The notes under the pieces: model-generated | The model's input: only the letters and a program-made list of their open reading frames with translations | The model's database searches: none | What the model was told of the DNA's origin: nothing | Shown here: piece after piece, positions 44,983 through 52,564 of the stretch | How positions within the stretch are numbered: position 1 is the stretch's first letter | Layout of the letters: each line of letters begins with the position of its first letter | IMG/VR virus record: IMGVR_UViG_3300046003_007336 | Coordinates: 124,001-188,000 of that record | DNA from: a virus | Length of the DNA: 64,000 nt | Reading direction: 5' to 3' (one strand) | Made by a program: the position numbers and the translations under genes

Positions 44983-46019
44983 AGGTCGGGCAGAGACCGA
45001 TAGATTTCCACGAGCTTGTCCGGCTTCATGGTTGGGCTCTGAACGGACAGGAGACCATCGACGACGATCTGATCGACCGATTGGAAGATCACCTCCTCGT
45101 TGAACTCCTGGACGCCGTAGTCACGCGGCGCATGGATGAGTTCGATCTTCCGCAGGCTGTGGCTCTGGACGAACGTCTCCTTGATGAGTTGGGCTTCCTC
45201 GTAGGAGATGTCGATGTCCAGCGTGCAGCGCGCGGTCAGCTTGGGCTTCAGCATCCGCTCGGTGTCGTTTAGGAGTTGGCTGAGCGTGAAGGTGCGGAAC
45301 AGAGGCTGGTCCGGCCACGCCTTGAACTCGGGCTCCTTGCCCCATTCGAGGAACATCATGCCCCGGTCTTCGTCCCATGAGTCCGCGAAGTTGAACGGGA
45401 ACGGGTTGCCGGTATAGATGACCTTGCCCTTCGCCTGACGGAAGTGGAAGTGGCCCGAGAACACGTATTCGGTCTCGTTGATGGAATCGAAGTCTTCGGC
45501 CTCAATGCCGACGCCGCTGTGCGGCATTGGAACCTTGGCGTTCATCATGAAGCCGGGCAGTTCCAGGTGGCCGAAGACGTAGCGGGATTTGACCGACTTC
45601 ATCATCTTGTGCTCATCGCCGACCAGCCACGGCAGAACCGTCACGCCACCAATCGTAGTGGGCTCGCGGATGACGTTGATGTTCGGCAGATGGCGGGCGA
45701 ACTCGATGGAGGAGATGTCGCGCTTGTTCCGATACAGGAGATCGTGGTTGCCCGGAATCCAGATCACCTGCTTGAAGGCGTCGTTGAGCTTTTGCATGCC
45801 CTCAAGGCTGTAGTGCATCGTCGAGACGTGCAGGGAGTGGCGGTTGTCGTGCCAGTCCCCGAGCATCAGACAGGTTTCGGCACCCCAGGTCCGGGCCTCT
45901 TCAATGAACCAGTCGATGAAATCGAGGTTGTCCTGATTGGCCACCGGGCTATTGCCGGTGCGGCCGAAGTGAATGTCAGTAAGGGTGACGGCCTTCTTGA
46001 ATAGTTGGTCCATGTCCAC
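44979..46019 (-). CDS. 47: Recombination nuclease catalytic subunit, T4 gp47 (Mre11/SbcD-like)
   Basis: Partner of gp46 in end resection. The 346-residue protein (T4: 339) contains the calcineurin-type phosphoesterase motifs: LTDIHFGR (about residues 13-20, D-x-H), LMLGDWHDNRH (about 51-61, G-D-x-x-D), WIPGNHDLL (about 87-95, G-N-H-D), and the late FSGHFHFRQ and FGHLELPG His motifs. Manganese-dependent exonuclease activity is expected. The start is ATG 46019 or the second Met two codons later. A possible promoter lies upstream (TTGCAC-18-TAATCT). It is divergent from the adenine methyltransferase gene. Confidence 0.95.
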   Translation of the reverse strand: MDMDQLFKKAVTLTDIHFGRTGNSPVANQDNLDFIDWFIEEARTWGAETCLMLGDWHDNRHSLHVSTMHYSLEGMQKLNDAFKQVIWIPGNHDLLYRNKRDISSIEFARHLPNINVIREPTTIGGVTVLPWLVGDEHKMMKSVKSRYVFGHLELPGFMMNAKVPMPHSGVGIEAEDFDSINETEYVFSGHFHFRQAKGKVIYTGNPFPFNFADSWDEDRGMMFLEWGKEPEFKAWPDQPLFRTFTLSQLLNDTERMLKPKLTARCTLDIDISYEEAQLIKETFVQSHSLRKIELIHAPRDYGVQEFNEEVIFQSVDQIVVDGLLSVQSPTMKPDKLVEIYRSLPDL

Positions 46020-46083
46020 ATGATCTAGAATGTAGACCAGAGATTACACCACCGGGGAGCCGGGGTGCAAATAACATGCGGAC

Positions 46084-46089
46084 TAAATA
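46084..46089 (+). promoter_or_regulatory. Late promoter box (AC-TAAATA-GT), leaderless geometry
   Basis: TAAATA on the plus strand, five bases (GTCCC) before ATG 46095. Confidence 0.65.
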
Positions 46090-46094
46090 GTCCC

Positions 46095-46661
46095 ATGACC
46101 AAGGTAAACAACGCCGTCGCGATCACTGGTGGAAACCACAAGGGTGATCGCCACGTAGACGACTTCTACCCCACCACACCCGAGTGCGTGTATTCCTTTC
46201 TGGCGTTGGAGCGTGATCACCTCAAGGGCATGAAAATTCTTGAGCCCTGCTGCGGCGACGGGGCGATTTCGAAAATCCTCATCCAGGAAGGGTTCGAGGT
46301 CGAGAGTGCGGACCTGTTCGACCGGGGCTACGGAGAGGTCGGGAAGGACTTCCTGTGGACGATGGAGACGTCGTGTCAGGCTCTGATCACCAACCCGCCG
46401 TTCAAGCTCGCGGAGGCGTTCATCTACCACGCTCTGGAGGTGCTGGAGGTCGAGTATATGGCCATGCTGTTGAAATCTCAGTATTGGCACGCCAAGGGAC
46501 GCTCCGCCCTATTCGCGAAGCATCCCCCGGCAGTCGTCTACCCGATGACGTGGCGCCCGGATTTCCTCGGCAAGGGTTCGCCGACCATGGACTGTCAGTG
46601 GACGGTCTGGCGAAAGTCTGACGTCAAGGGCACGCTGTATCAACCGATGATGAAGGTCTAG
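46095..46661 (+). CDS. DNA adenine N6-methyltransferase
   Basis: A 188-residue protein with SAM-binding motif I as LEPCCGDGAISK (about residues 50-61) and catalytic motif IV NPPF (about residue 101). That motif is characteristic of amino-methyltransferases of the N6-adenine type. No separate target-recognition domain is visible, so it is probably a compact solitary methyltransferase that protects phage DNA from restriction. The start ATG 46095 lies five bases after a late TAAATA box; an upstream in-frame ATG at 46065 lies inside the promoter. The 3' end overlaps the convergent gene at 46658. Confidence 0.8.
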   Translation: MTKVNNAVAITGGNHKGDRHVDDFYPTTPECVYSFLALERDHLKGMKILEPCCGDGAISKILIQEGFEVESADLFDRGYGEVGKDFLWTMETSCQALITNPPFKLAEAFIYHALEVLEVEYMAMLLKSQYWHAKGRSALFAKHPPAVVYPMTWRPDFLGKGSPTMDCQWTVWRKSDVKGTLYQPMMKV

Positions 46662-47176
46662 GCGCGGAACTGTTTCCCTTCGCGCTGTAGGAAGTTGTTT
46701 ACGTCGTTTCGAGTCAACGTGCGGCCGGGGAACTTGGCGTTGACGGCGCGGCATATGTCGTCGATCTTGACTTTCTGAGATGCGTTCGCCAACTCGATGA
46801 TCAGATGCTTCTGGTCCAGGTTGAGCGGGGCGACTGGGCCACTATCTTCGACCAGTTTGTCCAGCCTAATGAACTGTTTGTGGGGAGCTTCTCCGTGGAC
46901 TTTATATTGGCTGATCGTCCCGTGGCTGAGACCAAGTTGAACTTCGACCAGGGAATGCCAGTTCTTGTTTTTCTTGAGTTTCTGGGTAGCTTTCTTCTCA
47001 AAATCGTTGAATGAGACCATCCCCTCGGCTTCGTGGGCTATGTGGTGTTCATCCAACATCTCGGTCAGGCGTTCGATCTCCGAGCGGGCGTCGGCGAGTT
47101 CTCTGGCCTGCTGTGTATTCAGTCGCAGCAAGTCGTTCAAGTTCTTCTCGAACTGAGAGATGACTTTGTCGGTCAT
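46658..47176 (-). CDS. Coiled-coil and helix-turn-helix protein, 172 aa
   Basis: Residues 1-45 form a coiled coil (LNTQQARELADARSEIERLT). A helix-turn-helix follows (WHSLVEVQLGLSHGTISQYK, about residues 73-92). The C-terminal half contains another short helical unit (DDICRAVNAKFPGRTLTRND). It may be a DNA-binding regulator. It is the last gene in a three-gene minus-strand operon, coupled to its upstream neighbour. Confidence 0.6.
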   Translation of the reverse strand: MTDKVISQFEKNLNDLLRLNTQQARELADARSEIERLTEMLDEHHIAHEAEGMVSFNDFEKKATQKLKKNKNWHSLVEVQLGLSHGTISQYKVHGEAPHKQFIRLDKLVEDSGPVAPLNLDQKHLIIELANASQKVKIDDICRAVNAKFPGRTLTRNDVNNFLQREGKQFRA

Positions 47177-47658
47177 TTGAAACTCTCGTGAACAAGATTG
47201 CGGTGGTTCTTGAGGAAAACAACCTTCTCCTTGATAAGTTCATCCTTCCGGCGCGTGAAAGAAGCCAGTTGGTTCGCTTGGTCCCAGTCACCCATTTGTC
47301 TGAGTTCACCCAAAGACAGCCCCGAGGGTCCGGCTGCGAGAAGAAACTCTAGCATCCTGCGCTTGTCATAATTCCGCCGCTGTTTCTCGGGTTTCTCGGC
47401 GGCCAGGGCGACGCGGATGCGAGCAGTAGCATCCTTCACCGCACTCCGATACCGGTTCACATCCTCATTGGCCCGTCTGAGTTCAGACCTGGACGAAAAT
47501 GGGTCGTCGGCTTCGTCGTTGGTGAATTTGAGACTACCGACGTCGATACCGTCAGCGACAAGCATGCTCTTGAACTTATCGAGGAACGCGAGGCGTTCTT
47601 TCGGTTCTTCGGAAGACAACGCCACTTTCAGCATGTGGGTTAGCTGCTTCTCACTCAC
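47173..47658 (-). CDS. Unknown helical protein with winged-helix-like part, 161 aa
   Basis: A charged, helical protein. The N-terminal part (MSEKQLTHMLKVALSSEEPK) is followed by a coiled-coil stretch (RANEDVNRYRSAVKDATARI). A C-terminal part resembles a winged helix (EFLLAAGPSGLSLGELRQMG, then QLASFTRRKDELIKE). Similar composition to both neighbours suggests a common complex or regulatory unit. Coupled at both ends. Confidence 0.6.
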   Translation of the reverse strand: MSEKQLTHMLKVALSSEEPKERLAFLDKFKSMLVADGIDVGSLKFTNDEADDPFSSRSELRRANEDVNRYRSAVKDATARIRVALAAEKPEKQRRNYDKRRMLEFLLAAGPSGLSLGELRQMGDWDQANQLASFTRRKDELIKEKVVFLKNHRNLVHESFK

Positions 47659-48326
47659 TGGGACGCATGCTGATGAACAGTTGAATTCACCACCCCCTGA
47701 ATCATTTTCTGGAACTCGGGGTCAGCGAGAAAATCGGCTCTCGCGATCTGGAGTTGGCTGTTGAGGCTGGTCACTTGCGATTCAAGTTCGATGCGTTGGC
47801 GGAGATTGAAAATCTCCCGCTTCGAATCGGCGAAGAACTGCTTTTTTCCCTTGTAGGCCAAGGACTTGAGCCACGCCTCAGACTCGTCGTTATCCCGCTC
47901 ACCGAGTTCGATACGGAGCTTTTTAATCTCGCGTATTTCGGGGTTTCGGTAGGCGAAATCGAAGGGAAGAAACAGTTTGTCCGCTCGTGCCTTGGCGAAC
48001 TCGTACTTGACCGCATCTGGATTTTTTTCGTTCACCGAAATGACCGCCCAGGTCTCCGGTCGGCCGGGCTTGGTTGCGGATTTGCTCGGAGCCACCTGTC
48101 CGTTCAAGAGAAGATTGTTAAACTTCCCTCCCATTTTGATAAGGCCGCGCGCCGCCGATATCAGGGCTCGTAGCTCCCACATGTATACGGGGTTTTGGGA
48201 CATGACCGCGTCGAAAAGAGTTACCTTTTTCTTCCCGAGAGTGTCGAAATACGCGTCCATGCGATCTCGGGCAGAGGACAACGCGGGTGGTTCGCCAAGG
48301 GTGGACGACGAGACTACGAGTTTCAT
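47655..48326 (-). CDS. Unknown phage protein, 223 aa
   Basis: ATG 48326 has the ribosome-binding site GAAAGGAA; an ATG 24 bases further upstream is in frame but less well placed. The N-terminal part is helical (LRALISAARGLIKMGGKFN). A central basic region (KSATKPGRPETWAVISVNEK) and a C-terminal coiled coil (SKREIFNLRQRIELESQVTS) follow. No domain recognised. First gene of a minus-strand operon that may be driven by a TTGACC element near 48380. Confidence 0.6.
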   Translation of the reverse strand: MKLVVSSSTLGEPPALSSARDRMDAYFDTLGKKKVTLFDAVMSQNPVYMWELRALISAARGLIKMGGKFNNLLLNGQVAPSKSATKPGRPETWAVISVNEKNPDAVKYEFAKARADKLFLPFDFAYRNPEIREIKKLRIELGERDNDESEAWLKSLAYKGKKQFFADSKREIFNLRQRIELESQVTSLNSQLQIARADFLADPEFQKMIQGVVNSTVHQHASQ

Positions 48327-48406
48327 GGGGTTCCTTTCGGCAATGTTCACCGCGTAGGCTCATCCCATGAAGGGGTCAATTAAAAAAATGGAGCCCTGGC
48401 GTTTTT

Positions 48407-49336
48407 TTAATTCCCCCGCATCGCCTTCAGCATCTGCTGTGCCACGGCTCTGATCATCGGCACCGGAACCGCATTGCCGGTCTGCTTTCTGATCTCGCGA
48501 GCCGACACCACGATCTTGAAATCGGCCGGGAAGCCTTGGAAGGCCAGGAGTTCACGCGAGGACGGTAGCCGGACCCCGTTGACCAGAATGTAGTTGTGGC
48601 TGCCCTCGCGGCGCAGCGCGACGCTGTAGGGAAGGGCAGAGACCAACCCGGCCTTGTTCTCGTGCCAGATGGCCGGGAAGGGGGGCTGGACAGCCTTGGC
48701 CAGCATGCTGGCGGCTCGCTTGTCGCGGATGTATTGGCTGGCCAGCAGGCTGGCGTCCTGGTCCGCGCCGGGTTCGAGGAAGTCGGCCAGATTGGCGCGC
48801 GTCAGGTTCACCTCCGGCCACTCGAACGGGACGTCAGTGCGGAAGCCGACGATGATGGTCCGCTCGCGCTTCTGCGGCAGGCCGAAGTCCAGTGCATTGA
48901 GGATGCGGGTGTGGACTCGGTAGCCCAACCCCTGAAGGGTCTGTTCGATCACCGCGTAAGTGTTGCCGCCGTCGTGGGCCTTCAGGTTCTTGACGTTTTC
49001 GAGCAGGAATGCGGCTGGCTTCTTCTCATCCAGGATGCGAGCGATGTCGAAGAAGAGCGTCCCCTTCGTGGTGTCCTGAAATCCGAGGCGTTTGCCCGCC
49101 ACGCTGAAGGCCTGACACGGAAATCCACCGAGGAGGATGTCGTGATCGGGGATGTCACGAGCATCAATCGCAGTGATATCGCCGGACGGGCGGTGGCCGT
49201 AGTTGGCCTCATAGGAATCACACGCCTTGGCGTCGATCTCCGAGGAGAATACGCACTCACCGCCGAGTTCATCGAACGGTATCTTGATGCCACCGATACC
49301 CGCGAAGAGGTCGATGAACTTAAAGGTTTCAAACAT
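48407..49336 (-). CDS. DNA cytosine C5-methyltransferase, leaderless
   Basis: A 309-residue Dcm-type enzyme with all key motifs: I (FKFIDLFAGIGGIKIPF), IV with the catalytic Cys (LLGGFPCQAFSVAG), VI (FLLENVKNL), VIII (GLPQKRERTIIVGF) and X (RKQTGNAVPVPMI). The target-recognition region is about residues 175-265. It could protect phage DNA from cytosine-directed restriction or modify host DNA. Its TATACT promoter ends five bases before ATG 49336, giving a leaderless message. Confidence 0.93.
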   Translation of the reverse strand: MFETFKFIDLFAGIGGIKIPFDELGGECVFSSEIDAKACDSYEANYGHRPSGDITAIDARDIPDHDILLGGFPCQAFSVAGKRLGFQDTTKGTLFFDIARILDEKKPAAFLLENVKNLKAHDGGNTYAVIEQTLQGLGYRVHTRILNALDFGLPQKRERTIIVGFRTDVPFEWPEVNLTRANLADFLEPGADQDASLLASQYIRDKRAASMLAKAVQPPFPAIWHENKAGLVSALPYSVALRREGSHNYILVNGVRLPSSRELLAFQGFPADFKIVVSAREIRKQTGNAVPVPMIRAVAQQMLKAMRGN

Positions 49337-49341
49337 TCAGA

Positions 49342-49371
49342 AGTATACCGGCTAGTATAGAGGTGGTTCAA
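49342..49371 (-). promoter_or_regulatory. Sigma70-like promoter, leaderless geometry, for the cytosine methyltransferase
   Basis: On the minus strand TTGAAC (49371-49366), an 18-base spacer and TATACT (49347-49342), then five bases (TCTGA) before ATG 49336. A second TATACT lies at 49359-49354. Confidence 0.55.
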
Positions 49372-50159
49372 TATTCGTCGAAGGTGCCGACGACTTTGCT
49401 CATGACGCTCAGAATATGAGATTTCGTCACGTTCTTGATGCGCAAGCAGTCCTGCATCTCGCGCATTACTTCGTCTGATATGAAGCCCACCTTGCCTGCA
49501 CTGCGGAGGTGGAAGACCATGTGATCTTCCGGGATTCGGCAGATCAGTTCGGTCTTGGAGTGGCTCGTGTAGGAGATGATCTTCTCATCAGTCTCCGCGT
49601 CTGAAATCCACAGGTTGTTCGTGGTCCGGTCGCCGATGTCCTTGGTCACCCACTCGGCCTTCATGGGGCGGCGGAGATGCTTGAGGAGATGCTCGCCACT
49701 CTCGTTCCAGACAGCGACCTTCTCATTGGAGTAGATCATCGTCGAAATGCCGAACTCGCCGCCGCATTCTTCCATGACCTCGTCGAGTTCGTGGAAGAGG
49801 TCGTCCATGATTTTCTGCATGGCGATCTCTGGCGGAGTCTCTTGCGTGAGCCCGGCCGACCGCCTCGTCAGCACAATCTGGAAATGCCGCCCCGGCGCGA
49901 TGCGGTCGGGCTTGGCGCCCTGGCATTTCAGTTCCGTGATGGAGGTGATGTTACCCCTGCGGTCGCGACAGACGACATCGCGGAAGGTCCGCTTCGACTT
50001 CGTGTTCTTGGGGGTGAAGTTGTGCGCCGGGTAGCCGTGCGCCTCGCGGAACATCTGCTCGTGAGTGGGGCCGTTGATCACCAGCCTGCCGTTGTTCTCC
50101 GAGTAGTTCCGGTTCAGTAGTATTTCGAAATTCGAAATCGCTTGAGGGGTAGTGAGCAT
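49368..50159 (-). CDS. Unknown phage protein, 263 aa, start codon inside an inverted repeat
   Basis: A mixed alpha/beta protein. The N-terminal third is basic (YPAHNFTPKNTKSKRTFRDV). The middle is acidic and helical (DDLFHELDEVMEECGGEFG), and the C-terminal third contains a strand-helix unit (SKTELICRIPEDHMVFHLRS) resembling the recurring small-protein family. Nothing specific is recognisable. Its ATG (50159-50157) overlaps the arm of an 11-bp perfect inverted repeat that also covers a -10-like TATGGT, which points to repressor or RNA-hairpin control. Confidence 0.65.
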   Translation of the reverse strand: MLTTPQAISNFEILLNRNYSENNGRLVINGPTHEQMFREAHGYPAHNFTPKNTKSKRTFRDVVCRDRRGNITSITELKCQGAKPDRIAPGRHFQIVLTRRSAGLTQETPPEIAMQKIMDDLFHELDEVMEECGGEFGISTMIYSNEKVAVWNESGEHLLKHLRRPMKAEWVTKDIGDRTTNNLWISDAETDEKIISYTSHSKTELICRIPEDHMVFHLRSAGKVGFISDEVMREMQDCLRIKNVTKSHILSVMSKVVGTFDEY

Positions 50160-50194
50160 GGTCTCCGTGACTGCTTTGACAATACGGAGACCAT
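50158..50194 (-). promoter_or_regulatory. 37-bp inverted repeat spanning a -10-like box and a start codon
   Basis: Perfect arms ATGGTCTCCGT (50158-50168) and ACGGAGACCAT (50184-50194) are separated by 15 bases. On the minus strand the outer arm contains TATGGT-like sequence and the inner arm contains the first bases of the ATG. It could be an operator for a dimeric repressor or a hairpin that hides the start codon. Confidence 0.6.
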
Positions 50195-50233
50195 ACCCTT
50201 TACTTATTGGTGACTACAAATTACTTCGCCGTC

Positions 50234-51094
50234 TTAGTATTCGTCGTCCATCGTTTCTTCGGTGATGGACGCAGATTTTGCCTTACGGCCGGGCTTGGCC
50301 GGGGCCGGGGTCATCGGAGCCTGATGGGCGAACTTCGCGCCCAGTTCGTCTTCGATCTGTCGGGTATAGGACGGAGCCGCACCTGCCATGATGAGAATGT
50401 CGTCGCGGATAAGCTGCGTGCGCTTCTCGACATTGGCGACCCGTAGGAAGCAGTTCCGAACGGTGGTGGTGTAGAACGCGAACGGGTTGTCGCCCTTGGC
50501 CTCGTTGAACTGGAGGCCGACCTGGGAGAGTTGCAGGAGGGCGTTGGAACGCATCTCGTCAACGTAGGAATATCCCCGCCAGTTGTTGCGACGCGAATAC
50601 CGGTCGGCAAGCATCATGAACATCTGTGCGAGACGGTTGGAGATTCGACCCCGTTCGGGCGCGAAACCATCTCCGTCAAGGGGGCCCTTCCAATGAGAGC
50701 GACCGACCTCGACCGCCACGCCGTCACGGAGGACATAGTGGGAGAAAGGCGGGAAGTTGACGCGGAGGTGACCCTGGCCATCGACGCTGCGCGAACGACG
50801 TTTCTTGTCATCGCAGAGCGGGACGTGGGCGTGCGTCATGACGCGGAAGACAACATCTTCGACGTTGGTCAGTTGCTCGACGACGGCGTTACCGCGCCGT
50901 GGCTTCGAGTTCCTTTTGACCATGACGCGTTCAGCGAACTCCTCGGTGACCTTGCCAACGCCATCGACGATTGCATGATACTCGGAGAACTTCGGGTCCA
51001 CGAACTCGCAGTAGGAGTTCTTGGAACGGTGAATCTCCAGTAGGAGTTCTTTATTCGTGATGTAGTTTAGCTTTTTGGGGGGAGTTGGGGTCAT
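50234..51094 (-). CDS. 55: Late-transcription sigma factor, T4 gp55-like
   Basis: Directs host RNA polymerase to TAAATA late promoters, normally together with gp33 and the sliding clamp gp45. The strongest similarity is to the gp55 core: AQMFMMLADRYSRRNNWRGY (about residues 164-183), then SNALLQLSQVGLQFNEAKGD and NPFAFYTTTVRNCFLRVANV, followed by the R-D-D-I-L-I segment. The N-terminal half (MTPTPPKKLNYITNKELLLE) contains the I-H-R-S-K-N-S-Y-C region typical of T4-like gp55 homologues. Length 286 compares with 185 in T4. The ribosome-binding site is TAGGA. A TATACT lies 30 bases upstream but its -35 is unclear. Confidence 0.92.
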   Translation of the reverse strand: MTPTPPKKLNYITNKELLLEIHRSKNSYCEFVDPKFSEYHAIVDGVGKVTEEFAERVMVKRNSKPRRGNAVVEQLTNVEDVVFRVMTHAHVPLCDDKKRRSRSVDGQGHLRVNFPPFSHYVLRDGVAVEVGRSHWKGPLDGDGFAPERGRISNRLAQMFMMLADRYSRRNNWRGYSYVDEMRSNALLQLSQVGLQFNEAKGDNPFAFYTTTVRNCFLRVANVEKRTQLIRDDILIMAGAAPSYTRQIEDELGAKFAHQAPMTPAPAKPGRKAKSASITEETMDDEY

Positions 51095-51198
51095 GAATTC
51101 CTAGTTGGGGGAACGATTTATCCAGTATAGCGTTCCGGGTTTACTTGGGCTATATATACTTGTAAAATAACAGTAATCTCTGGACTTTACTCCTCCGA

Positions 51199-51204
51199 TA
51201 AATA
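51199..51204 (+). promoter_or_regulatory. Late promoter box (GA-TAAATA-TC) for the baseplate operon
   Basis: TAAATA at 51199-51204, followed by an ACGGAG ribosome-binding site and ATG 51222, giving a leader of about 11 bases. Confidence 0.65.
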
Positions 51205-51221
51205 TCGGAAACGGAGTTGCT

Positions 51222-52256
51222 ATGTCTGATACACTATTCGGAGAAGAATATATTTCGTTCGGCCAGCCCGGATATGCGGCGCAGCAAGAACGATTTCGGA
51301 GCGCGAGCAACGCCGAAGCTGTGCGGGCGGCGACTGATCGCTTCAGTGCCGCGCAGGCGACAAGCGAAGCACGTCTGAACGCCAACCTCGCGGCGATTAA
51401 CGGAGCCAGCACTCCAGATCAGTTCGGCGCCATTCTGAACCGCCTCGGTAGCGGCGGCGGAGCCACGGTGTCTCCTGGCGCGATGTCCTCAAGCGGTGGT
51501 GCGGCAGCAGCAGGCGGCGCGGCGGCAGTGGTTCCCGGAGGCGCCGTGGGCACCTACAACGCCGATGGTTCCTATAACCTCGAAGACGTAGAGGTTACCG
51601 GCGAGCGAGTTCGTCAAGTCCAGATGTCAGATGATCGGCGTGTTCGCCTCAAGGCCATCGTGGGGCAAGAAGAGAACGTCTATGGACCGAACGAGCCCGA
51701 GAACCTTCTCTCTATCCTGCACAGCACGGGCGGGATGCTGTTCCCCTATACGCCCACCATCTCGGTGAGCCAGGACGTCGATTACCGGTCTGCCGACCTC
51801 ACCCATACCAACATGGACATCATGTCCTATAGCCGGACGCCAAGCGTGACGTTGTCTGTCACGGGTCGGTTCTCGGTGCAGAACCAGCGCGAAGGCCGTT
51901 ATGCTCTGGCCGTGCTGCATTTCCTCCGCGTTGTTTCGAAGATGCATTTCGGCGAGATCGATGCCGAAGAAGGCAAGGCCGGGCTGCCGCCTCCCGTTCT
52001 GTGCTTCGACGGATACGGGAACTACATGTTCAACAATCTTCAGTGTGTGCTGAAATCCCACAACTACACATTCGATGACACGGTCGATTACGTGGACATC
52101 AAGGGCCTGAACACGATCACCCGCGTCCCGTCTCTGTTCACGCTCGCGATAACTCTGACCGTCACCCGCTCACCACAGTCCCAGCGAAGCGAATTCAACA
52201 TGACCGACTTTAGGTCCGGCCGCCTCATGCGCGGCGGAAACAAGGGGTGGATTTAA
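51222..52256 (+). CDS. Baseplate tail-tube junction protein, T4 gp48/gp54-like
   Basis: The C-terminal half (residues 140-344) matches the tube-like baseplate proteins that cap the hub and initiate the tail tube: LLSILHSTGGMLFPYTPTIS, RSADLTHTNMDIMSYSRTPS, LAVLHFLRVVSKMHFGE, and GLPPPVLCFDGYGNYMFNN. The N-terminal 130 residues are low complexity and Ala/Gly-rich (AAAGGAAAVVPGGAVGTYN). It is first in a plus-strand baseplate operon driven by a late box. Whether it is the gp48 or gp54 counterpart cannot be decided here. Confidence 0.8.
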   Translation: MSDTLFGEEYISFGQPGYAAQQERFRSASNAEAVRAATDRFSAAQATSEARLNANLAAINGASTPDQFGAILNRLGSGGGATVSPGAMSSSGGAAAAGGAAAVVPGGAVGTYNADGSYNLEDVEVTGERVRQVQMSDDRRVRLKAIVGQEENVYGPNEPENLLSILHSTGGMLFPYTPTISVSQDVDYRSADLTHTNMDIMSYSRTPSVTLSVTGRFSVQNQREGRYALAVLHFLRVVSKMHFGEIDAEEGKAGLPPPVLCFDGYGNYMFNNLQCVLKSHNYTFDDTVDYVDIKGLNTITRVPSLFTLAITLTVTRSPQSQRSEFNMTDFRSGRLMRGGNKGWI

Positions 52257-52564
52257 TGTCCAAGATCAACTACGCACCATCATCGCCATATGCGAGCACT
52301 GCACAAACTTCGTGGCATATTGGTCGCTATAAGCATCGCCGCATTGTCGCGCACCGCGATGATCGCATCTATGTAGTCAAGACCGGAGAAGAATACCGCC
52401 CTGACAAGCTCGCGTTGGCTCTTTACGGCAGCGAAGCCTATTGGTGGGTGTTCATGGTCAGAAACATCAAAGTAATCCGCGATCCTATTTGGGATTTCAA
52501 GGCCGGTCTCAGTATAATGGTGCCTTCGGCGGCGCATCTGAAGTCTGCCTTGGGAGCAAAATGA
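52256..52564 (+). CDS. 53: Baseplate wedge protein, T4 gp53-like
   Basis: A 102-residue protein whose C-terminal half (EYRPDKLALALYGSEAYWWV, then DPIWDFKAGLSIMVP) matches the gp53 family, which joins the wedge to the hub and contains a LysM-like domain. T4 gp53 has 196 residues, so this is a short version. ATG 52256 overlaps the previous stop (TAATG). The next gene overlaps its end (ATGA). Confidence 0.8.
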   Translation: MSKINYAPSSPYASTAQTSWHIGRYKHRRIVAHRDDRIYVVKTGEEYRPDKLALALYGSEAYWWVFMVRNIKVIRDPIWDFKAGLSIMVPSAAHLKSALGAK

